Below are positions 6,518 to 8,765 of a stretch of 8,765 nt of DNA, piece after piece. The stretch is from Spirochaetaceae bacterium. Lineage in GTDB: Bacteria > Spirochaetota > Spirochaetia > SZUA-6 > Fen-1364. The notes beneath the pieces were generated by a model. That model saw only the letters and a program-made list of their open reading frames with translations. It did no database searches and had not been told where the DNA came from. The stretch is from the NCBI GenBank assembly GCA_003141795.1, contig PLNO01000154.1, positions 1 through 8,765 on the forward strand, in the 5' to 3' direction. Numbering within the stretch: position 1 is the first letter of the stretch; the number at the start of each line of letters is the position of its first letter. The position numbers and the translations under genes were made by a program.

Positions 6518-7471
6518 CTACGGCGCGAGGAGAATCTCGGCGATCGCCTCGTCCACCACGAGCATGGTGACCCAGCGACCGCGCAGCGCGGCCAGGACTG
6601 CGGGGGCTTTTTTCGCCCCCGCCGCCACGCCCAGGCGGGCAGGGATGCGCCTCAGAGTGGGGCGGTCGATGCCGACAAGCCGTTCGTTCACCTCAGTCAC
6701 GAGCACATCGCCCTCCGCATCGATCTGCAAACCGCATACCGTAGCCATCGCCCCCGCGGAGAGAAGGGCGGCCGACTCCTTTTTACCGAGATAGCCGGCG
6801 CGTACGAGAGAGCTGATGTCGGGCACATTGGATCCGATCCCGAAGAGGGCAATGTCCACCGAAGAGGCGTCGGTGAGCACCTGGGCAATGCCGGGCTCCT
6901 TCAGGAGAAGGCGTTTCAGCGCGGCATTCTGGACCACGATGGGCGCCTGCACGATGCGGTAGCTCCCCTGCAGCTTCTCCGCGAGCTTCTGAGCGAGGCC
7001 GAAGCCGTCGATCGTGGGATCGCCGGCGCCGAGGCCCCCGTGCAGCTGCAGGACCTCCACGCCGCGCAGAGCAAGCGGCTCCACGTGGCGCACCAGCTCG
7101 TAGAGGGTCGTGCCCCAGCTGATGCCGATGCGCAGCCCGTCGCGCAGGAGGGGCTTCAGGCGCCGGGCTGCGGCCATGCCGACGTGGGCCTTTGCCTGCG
7201 CGGGGTCGCTGCTCCCGGGCACCACCACGGCGTCAGCGAGTCCGAAGCGGCCGCGAAGGTCGCGGGCCAGACGCTCCGCGTGCGAGCTCTCATCGTTGAT
7301 CCGGATTTCCACTATGCCCTGCTCTCGACAGAGCCTCAGCATGTTGGAGACGGAAGAGCGCGACACGTCGAGCCTCTCGGCGATCTCCTGCTGGGAGAGG
7401 TCTTGCTCGTAGTACATGCGGGCTACAGCGACGAGCATTTCGCGTCGCGCGGCCTCCGAGTCCCGTGCCAT
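6518..7471 (-). CDS. SorC-family sugar-binding transcriptional regulator
   Basis: 317 residues from the ATG at 7471. The frame extends upstream to 7606, but that would overlap the E2 gene, add an atypical Arg-rich stretch, and ignore the ribosome site GGAGGGA 9 nt before 7471. The N-terminal helix-turn-helix (about 11-56) contains M-Y-Y-E-Q-D-L-S-Q-Q-E-I-A-E-R-L, then S-R-S-S-V-S-N-M-L. The rest is the SorC effector-binding domain, with the family's G-I-S-W-G-T-T-L-Y motif and G-I-G-S-N-V-P. These proteins are usually tetramers that respond to phosphorylated sugars. The gene starts 32 bp after the E2 stop and probably shares its transcript, so it may control the dehydrogenase operon. The effector cannot be told from sequence. 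Confidence 0.92.
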   Translation of the reverse strand: MARDSEAARREMLVAVARMYYEQDLSQQEIAERLDVSRSSVSNMLRLCREQGIVEIRINDESSHAERLARDLRGRFGLADAVVVPGSSDPAQAKAHVGMAAARRLKPLLRDGLRIGISWGTTLYELVRHVEPLALRGVEVLQLHGGLGAGDPTIDGFGLAQKLAEKLQGSYRIVQAPIVVQNAALKRLLLKEPGIAQVLTDASSVDIALFGIGSNVPDISSLVRAGYLGKKESAALLSAGAMATVCGLQIDAEGDVLVTEVNERLVGIDRPTLRRIPARLGVAAGAKKAPAVLAALRGRWVTMLVVDEAIAEILLAP

Positions 7472-7480
7472 GCGTCCGTC

Positions 7481-7487
7481 TCCCTCC
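7481..7487 (-). promoter_or_regulatory. Ribosome binding site deciding the SorC start
   Basis: GGAGGGA on the minus strand lies 9 nt before the ATG at 7471. It supports this start over the longer frame beginning at 7606 inside the E2 gene. Confidence 0.6.
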
Positions 7488-7503
7488 GGCCCCCGCCTGG
7501 GAA

Positions 7504-8765
7504 TCAGGCGAGCAGGGACCAGCAGTTTTCGAGCAGCGCCTTCACCCGGCCGAGGAAGACCGCCGCGGGTGCGCCGTCGATGTGCCGGTGATCGTGCGTA
7601 AGGCACAGGCTCATGAGCTTGTGGTCCCCAATCGACCCGTCCGCGCCGCGTCGCAGCACCTCCTCGACGGCGCCCACTCCGAGGATGGCGCTTTCGGGCA
7701 CGTTGATCAACGGCGTGAACTCGGTGATGCCGTACATGCCGAGGTTGGTGATGGTGAAGGTACCCCCGGTGCAGTCGGCGGGTACGAGGCTTCCCGCGCG
7801 GGCGCGCGCGGACAGGTCACGCAGCATCTCTGACACCTGGCGGACGCCGAGATGATCGGCTCCGCGGATCACGGGGACGATGAGACCCGCATCGAGGGCC
7901 ACGGCGACGCCGACGTTCACCTCGTCCCTCAGAACGACCCTGTCCCCGTCCACCACCGAGTTCAGGAGCGGCTGTTCGCGCAGCGCGGTCGCCACGGCGC
8001 GCACCACGAAATCCGTGAAGGAGACCTTCGGTCCGCCTGTCGCGTTGATCTTCGCGCGCAGCTCGGCCAGCTCGGAGACGTCGGCGCGGGTGACCAGGGT
8101 GACCGACGGCACTGACTGGTGGCTGCGCAGCATCTTCTCCGCGATAGCCCGCCGCATGCCCGTCATGGGCAGCGCGGTCCCGGATGCGGGGAGCGTGGCG
8201 GGGGTCGCCGCTGCCGCCGCGCGGGCCTCGACGTCGGCGCGGCGGATCCTTCCGCCGCTGCCCGTGCCGTCGACGGCGGCCAAGTCGACGCCGCGCATCT
8301 CTGCCACCCGGCGGGCGAGGGGGGTCGCGCGCGGGGCGGCGGCCGAGGCGGCGGCTGCCGTCGCACCGGCGACATCGCGCGCACGCACGGCGCCCCCCGG
8401 GCCGGATCCTTTCACCGTGCCGAGTGAGAGCCCCGCCTCGGCCGCGAGTCGCCGGGCGGCAGGCGTCGCCGGAACACGTCCCGCGACCGTTTCAAGCGGC
8501 GTGCCCGTGGCAGCCGCGGGCGCTTGTCCAGTCGGGGTATCTGTGGCGGCCGCTCCGCGCGGGGAACCGGGCTCAGGTCCCGCCGGCGCTGCTTCGATCC
8601 TCTCGCCCGGCGCGCCTATCCACGCGATGGTGTTGGTTGCCTTCACCACCGTGCCGTCCCCGTGCACGATCCCGAGGAGAGTGCCTTCGTCCTCGGCCTC
8701 GAGCTCCATCGTTACCTTGTCCGTCTCGATGACGGCGATCGCCTCGCCCTTGGCAATCGTGTCGC
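7504..8765 (-). CDS. 2-oxo-acid dehydrogenase E2 (dihydrolipoamide acyltransferase), 5' end beyond window
   Basis: 419 residues are visible; the N terminus is cut by the right edge, and the frame stays open to 8763. E2 transfers an acyl group from lipoate to CoA in a 2-oxo-acid dehydrogenase complex. Numbering from the first full codon, residues 1-50 are the end of a lipoyl domain with the lipoylated Lys16 in E-T-D-K-V-T. There follow an Ala/Pro-rich linker, a peripheral-subunit-binding domain (98-133), a second one (147-181), another linker, and the catalytic domain (about 198-419) with the active-site motif D-H-R-H-I-D-G (His392, Asp396). All key residues are present. Two tandem subunit-binding domains are unusual. 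The substrate (pyruvate, branched-chain acid or acetoin) cannot be decided without the E1 genes, which should lie to the right. An internal ATG at 8709 is not the real start because it would remove the lipoyl lysine. Confidence 0.93.
   Translation of the reverse strand, partial: DTIAKGEAIAVIETDKVTMELEAEDEGTLLGIVHGDGTVVKATNTIAWIGAPGERIEAAPAGPEPGSPRGAAATDTPTGQAPAAATGTPLETVAGRVPATPAARRLAAEAGLSLGTVKGSGPGGAVRARDVAGATAAAASAAAPRATPLARRVAEMRGVDLAAVDGTGSGGRIRRADVEARAAAAATPATLPASGTALPMTGMRRAIAEKMLRSHQSVPSVTLVTRADVSELAELRAKINATGGPKVSFTDFVVRAVATALREQPLLNSVVDGDRVVLRDEVNVGVAVALDAGLIVPVIRGADHLGVRQVSEMLRDLSARARAGSLVPADCTGGTFTITNLGMYGITEFTPLINVPESAILGVGAVEEVLRRGADGSIGDHKLMSLCLTHDHRHIDGAPAAVFLGRVKALLENCWSLLA

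Noticed and set aside
6404..7591. A 395-codon open frame on the plus strand
   Set aside because: It is antisense to the SorC regulator and DUF3820 genes, both clear family members; its product is Arg/His/Gly-rich without motifs.
7472..7606. Forty-five extra N-terminal residues for the SorC regulator
   Set aside because: They would overlap the E2 coding end, are Arg/Pro-rich unlike the family, and a ribosome site supports the ATG at 7471.

Overview
The window is GC-rich and densely coding, and every supported gene reads on the minus strand, so transcription runs from the right edge towards the left. No rRNA, tRNA, CRISPR array or transposase is visible. Several things fit a free-living or commensal spirochaete: a seven-TM/AraC membrane regulator, secreted FecR-like/TPR and transglutaminase/TPR proteins, and a lipoprotein combining chitobiase-type and Listeria-Bacteroides-type repeats with FG-GAP blades. 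This is an inference from gene families; no marker gene is present.

Right part (8765 to 6518): the 3' portion of a 2-oxo-acid dehydrogenase E2 (dihydrolipoamide acyltransferase) gene. It has a lipoyl domain cut by the window edge, two tandem E3/E1-binding domains and an intact CoA-acyltransferase domain. A SorC-family sugar-binding transcriptional regulator follows 32 bp later, probably in the same operon.

Middle (6497 to 5104): a hairpin and a short palindrome precede a small DUF3820 protein. That gene overlaps by 4 nt (ATGA) a seven-helix membrane protein, which is separated from an AraC-type DNA-binding domain by a single in-frame TAG codon. The two parts look like one 364-codon membrane-bound AraC regulator split by an amber codon.

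Left part (4946 to 1): a three-gene envelope operon. Gene 1 is a 693-aa secreted protein combining an outer-membrane beta-barrel-like region, a CARDB/Ig-like region, a transglutaminase-like domain and TPRs. Gene 2 overlaps it by 4 nt (GTGA) and encodes a 296-aa FecR-like/TPR periplasmic protein. Gene 3 starts 13 bp later and runs off the left edge. It is a large lipoprotein with two chitobiase-C-terminal-type repeats, one Listeria-Bacteroides repeat and at least six FG-GAP beta-propeller blades. A conventional start-to-stop ORF search misses it because its stop lies outside the window.

The strongest candidates for something undescribed are the barrel-transglutaminase-TPR / FecR-TPR / propeller-lipoprotein operon, read here as a possible surface-display or cell-envelope assembly module, and the amber-split 7TM-AraC regulator beside it.
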